Assembly (NCBI RefSeq): GCF_900091455.1
Contig: NZ_LT607412.1
Coordinates: forward strand, 5,146,001-5,210,000
Length of the DNA stretch: 64,000 nucleotides
Source of the DNA: Micromonospora coriariae
GTDB lineage: Bacteria; Actinomycetota; Actinomycetes; Mycobacteriales; Micromonosporaceae
Reading direction: 5' to 3'
Both the position numbers and the translations under genes were made by a program. A model generated the notes under the pieces. The model had not been told where the DNA came from, ran no database searches, and saw nothing but the letters and a program-made list of their open reading frames with translations. This document shows positions 61,358 through 64,000 of this stretch, piece by piece; within the stretch, counting starts at the first letter, position 1, and the number at the start of each line of letters is the position of its first letter.

Positions 61358-62253
61358 GCGGCGCCGGGCCCGGCAGGCCGCTGGCGCACTGGCAGCACCG
61401 TCTCGCGGAGCGGGGCGTCGATCGCCAACTCTGGTTGCTGGTCCCGGCCCTGATCTTCGTCATCGCCCTGTTCCTCTATCCGTTCTTCTACGGACTGACG
61501 CTCTCGTTCCAGCCGACCAATGGCGGGCCGTTCAGCGACTACGCCCGGTTCTTCTCCGACGCGTACGAGCGGGGCACGATCTGGATCACGCTGCGGATCG
61601 CGCTGCCCGCCGCACTCCTGAACGTCCTCGCCGCCGTGCCGATCGCCTACCGGATGCGCGGCCGGTTCCGGGGCAAGCGGCTGGTCACCACACTGCTGGT
61701 CGTGCCGATCACGCTCGGCACGGTGCTCACCGCCCAGGGGCTGCTGAACTTCCTCGGCCCGACCGGTTGGTTCAACCGCATCCTGCTCGCCACGAACCTC
61801 GTCGACGAGCCGGTGCGGCTGATCCACAACTACTGGGGCGTGTTCTTCTCGCTGGTGATCACCGGTTTTCCGTTCGCGTTCCTGCTGGTGCTCTCGTACC
61901 TCTCCGGCATCGACCCGACCCTGGAACGGGCGGCCGCGACCCTGGGGGCGGACTGGCGTCGTCGGTTCACCCGGATCACGCTGCCGCTGCTGATGCCCGG
62001 CCTGGCCACGACCTTCTGCCTGACGTTCGTGCTGGCGTTCAGCGTGTTCCCGTCGGCCGTCCTGGTCGGCAATCCGGCGGGTGAGACGCGGGTCATCTCC
62101 CTCGCGGCGTACCAGGCGGCGTACGAGCAGTACGACTACCCGTACGCCTCGGCGATCGCAATGATCATGGGGTTCGTCGAGCTGGTCATCATCGCGTTGG
62201 TCCTGGCGGCGCGCAACCGCTTCTACACCGGCTCCACCGGAGGCAAGGGCTGA
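61354..62253 (+). CDS. ABC transporter permease 1
   Basis: The start is GTG 61354, overlapping the ATPase stop (GTGA); 299 residues with six membrane spans beginning LWLLVPALIFVIALFLYPFF. The coupling loop is DPTLERAAATLGADWRRRFT. It belongs to the PotB/FbpB class and forms a heterodimer with permease 2. Confidence 0.93.
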   Translation: MSGAGPGRPLAHWQHRLAERGVDRQLWLLVPALIFVIALFLYPFFYGLTLSFQPTNGGPFSDYARFFSDAYERGTIWITLRIALPAALLNVLAAVPIAYRMRGRFRGKRLVTTLLVVPITLGTVLTAQGLLNFLGPTGWFNRILLATNLVDEPVRLIHNYWGVFFSLVITGFPFAFLLVLSYLSGIDPTLERAAATLGADWRRRFTRITLPLLMPGLATTFCLTFVLAFSVFPSAVLVGNPAGETRVISLAAYQAAYEQYDYPYASAIAMIMGFVELVIIALVLAARNRFYTGSTGGKG

Positions 62254-63140
62254 TGGCAACGATCACCCAGGCGCCACCAGCGCGGCCGCCCGCCAGCACC
62301 GACCGGCGGCGGCGCGTCGCCGCGCGGCCGGCCGCCTGGATCGTGTGGGGCGTCGTCATCTTCTTCTTCCTCAACCTGCTGGGCGTCGTGGCGTCCGTGC
62401 TGGTCAGCTCGTTCGGCCAGCGATGGTTCGACACCTGGCTCCCGGACGGCTACACCACAAGCTGGTATGGCCGGGCCTGGGACGAGTTCGCGCTCATGCA
62501 GGTCATCGTCGTGACGCTCGAGGTCTCCGTGCTCGTCGTGGGCCTCTCGCTGCTGATCGGCGTGCCGGCGGCCTATGTCCTCGCGCGGCGTTCGTTCCCC
62601 GGCAAGCGGCTGATCTTCCTCGTGTTCCTGCTGCCCATCCTGATGCCCCCGATCACGTACGGCATCCCGCTGGCGACCGTCCTCTACAAGTTCGGCCTGG
62701 CCGGGAACATGTCCGGGGTCGTGCTCGCCAACCTCGTACCGTCGGTTCCCTTCGTCATCCTGACCATGACGCCCTTCATCGAGCAGATCGATCCGCGGAT
62801 CGAGAGTGCCGCGCGCATGTGCGGCGCGGGCCTGCGGACGGTCTTCCTCCGGGTCCTCACGCCGCTGCTCGTGCCGGGCATCCTCGCCTCCGCGATCCTC
62901 GTTCTGGTCCGGACGGTGGGCATGTTCGAGCTCACCTTCCTGACCGCGGGGCCCGACTCGCAGACCCTCGTGGTCGCGCTGTACTACTCGATGTCCGCGT
63001 CCGGCATCAGGGCACAGCAGTCGGTCGACGCGATGGCCGTCATCTACACCTCGATGATGCTCGTGCTTCTCGTCGTCGCGCTGCGGTACGTCAACCCGAC
63101 CCAGCTCGTGGCCCAGGTCAAGGAGGAGCCGGAGCATTGA
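62253..63140 (+). CDS. ABC transporter permease 2
   Basis: This 295-residue PotC-class permease starts at the ATG overlapping the previous stop by one base (TGATG). Six spans begin IVWGVVIFFFLNLLGVVASV; the coupling loop is DPRIESAARMCGAGLRTVFL. Its last 23 bp overlap the convergent FGGY kinase gene, so the two messages are antisense at their 3' ends. Confidence 0.93.
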   Translation: MATITQAPPARPPASTDRRRRVAARPAAWIVWGVVIFFFLNLLGVVASVLVSSFGQRWFDTWLPDGYTTSWYGRAWDEFALMQVIVVTLEVSVLVVGLSLLIGVPAAYVLARRSFPGKRLIFLVFLLPILMPPITYGIPLATVLYKFGLAGNMSGVVLANLVPSVPFVILTMTPFIEQIDPRIESAARMCGAGLRTVFLRVLTPLLVPGILASAILVLVRTVGMFELTFLTAGPDSQTLVVALYYSMSASGIRAQQSVDAMAVIYTSMMLVLLVVALRYVNPTQLVAQVKEEPEH

Positions 63141-64000
63141 GCCCCACGGGTCGGCCGGCCATCACCTCGTCGAGGATCTCACCCACCCGGCCCGCGGCGC
63201 TGACGAGCGCGGGCAGCTTCGCGCGCAGGCCGCGATAGGCCGCGGCGAGAGCCGGGTCGACCGCGATCGGCTCGGCGCGGGCACGGCCGGGGTCGAGCTG
63301 GGTGACGGCCCCCTTGAGATCGGGCGCGAGGCCGATCGCGAAGAGCCCGAGCGCGGCCGCCCCGAGGGTGGCGTCATCGCCCGCACCCGCCACCTGGACC
63401 GGACGATCCAGGACGGCGGCCATCACCGCACGCCACAGCGGAGAGCGGAAGGCGTCACCGGTCAGCCGGACAGTGCTGATCGGGGTCAGCTCGGCCACGC
63501 GGTCGAGCACGACGCCGAATTGCAGGCAGACGCCCTCCACTGCGGCCCGCACCAGGTGGCCACGGGAGTGCTCGCTCCGCAGCCCCAGATACGCCCCCGG
63601 CGGTTCGGATCCTCCTGCCGGGTCGGCGAGCAGGTAGGGGAGCATCACGAGGCCGTCGCTTCCCGGGGGAATCCGCTCGGCGAGATCCAGCAGCGTCGGC
63701 GCGGCATGGTCGAGATCCGGCGCGAGGGCGCGTCCCGCCCAACGTACGACGTTGCCGCCGTTGCGGACCGCTCCGCCGACAACCCACGCGTCCTCGGTCA
63801 GCGCGTCGCAGACGAGGGTCTCCGTCGCATCGACGAGCGGAGCCGCGACGACCGTGCGCAGGGCGCCGGTGGCCCCGAGCGACAGGTTGCCGACGTTGCT
63901 GTCGATCGCCGCCGCGCCGAGGTTACGCGACGGGCCGTCGCCCGCACCCACGACGACGGGCGTACCGGACGGCAGGCCGACCGCCCGTCCGGCCGTGGCC
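63118..64000 (-). CDS. FGGY-family carbohydrate kinase, N-terminus outside window
   Basis: The frame is open through the right edge; 294 residues are visible, starting AGRAVGLPSGTPVVVGAGDG, the standard central motif of FGGY kinases. The internal GTG at 63951 is not the true start. Further motifs are VMLPYLLADPAGGSEPPGAY, VRLTGDAFRSPLWRAVMAAV (nucleotide-binding GGA-type loop, here TGD) and DDATLGAAALGLFAIG. It phosphorylates a sugar or sugar alcohol, probably the ligand imported by the convergent ABC system. Confidence 0.92.
   Translation of the reverse strand, partial: ATAGRAVGLPSGTPVVVGAGDGPSRNLGAAAIDSNVGNLSLGATGALRTVVAAPLVDATETLVCDALTEDAWVVGGAVRNGGNVVRWAGRALAPDLDHAAPTLLDLAERIPPGSDGLVMLPYLLADPAGGSEPPGAYLGLRSEHSRGHLVRAAVEGVCLQFGVVLDRVAELTPISTVRLTGDAFRSPLWRAVMAAVLDRPVQVAGAGDDATLGAAALGLFAIGLAPDLKGAVTQLDPGRARAEPIAVDPALAAAYRGLRAKLPALVSAAGRVGEILDEVMAGRPVGLNAPAPP

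Overview
The window is very GC-rich with actinobacterial gene style: GTG and TTG starts, four-base ATGA/GTGA overlaps, GGAGG-type ribosome binding sites, a SigE-family sigma factor and a secreted xylanase carrying a CBM2 module. It looks like a chromosomal segment of a soil-type actinomycete, most like Micromonosporaceae. That taxonomic call is inference from gene content, not a computed match. No rRNA, tRNA, CRISPR array, insertion sequence or phage genes were seen.

The left third (1-13164) is a sugar-scavenging locus. It holds the end of an FGGY kinase, a fucose/arabinose-type isomerase, a LacI regulator, a large secreted GH172 (DUF2961) hydrolase, a ribose-type ABC transporter and a secreted five-bladed-propeller hydrolase (GH43/GH32-like). 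The combination fits release and catabolism of a furanosidic sugar. D-arabinofuranose is favoured because a fucose-type isomerase plus a ribulokinase-like kinase would give D-ribulose 5-phosphate; a fructan is the alternative. Two matching operator-like sites flank the GH172 promoter. A lipoprotein/OmpA-domain pair and a DUF4352 lipid-free membrane protein follow (13223-15511).

The region 15706-27363 reads as an N-acetylgalactosamine utilisation locus. It has a secreted GH123-type enzyme (beta-GalNAc-ase family), a Tat-exported GH109-type enzyme (alpha-GalNAc-ase family), a sugar ABC importer without its own ATPase, a ROK kinase, an AgaS-like SIS protein, a PfkB kinase, a class II ketose-bisphosphate aldolase and a DeoR regulator. 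The deacetylase step is not in the window.

The region 27408-33732 carries an orphan TAXI binding lipoprotein, a TctE/TctD-like two-component pair and a tctCBA tripartite tricarboxylate transporter. A secreted alpha/beta-hydrolase-like protein follows. Next comes the most unusual item, a two-gene module at 35996-41243: a 988-residue protein of no family I recognise, followed directly by a 759-residue protein with a pre-toxin-like segment and a C-terminal HIIEQRF-type nuclease-like motif. No immunity gene is apparent.

The rest is a mosaic of small transcription units. These include a ferredoxin / Fe-S-type regulator / DUF2249-cupin group around a shared palindrome (41264-43761), a sigma factor with a beta-propeller membrane partner, several single-domain enzymes (methyltransferase, RidA, OsmC, VOC, two MDR oxidoreductases), a TetR regulator with two operators inside its divergent promoter, a TOPRIM protein divergent from a Ser/Thr kinase, and a GH11 xylanase. 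The window ends with a LacI regulator, an iron/polyamine-class ABC transporter and another FGGY kinase that runs off the right edge. Rho-independent-type hairpins separate many of the units.
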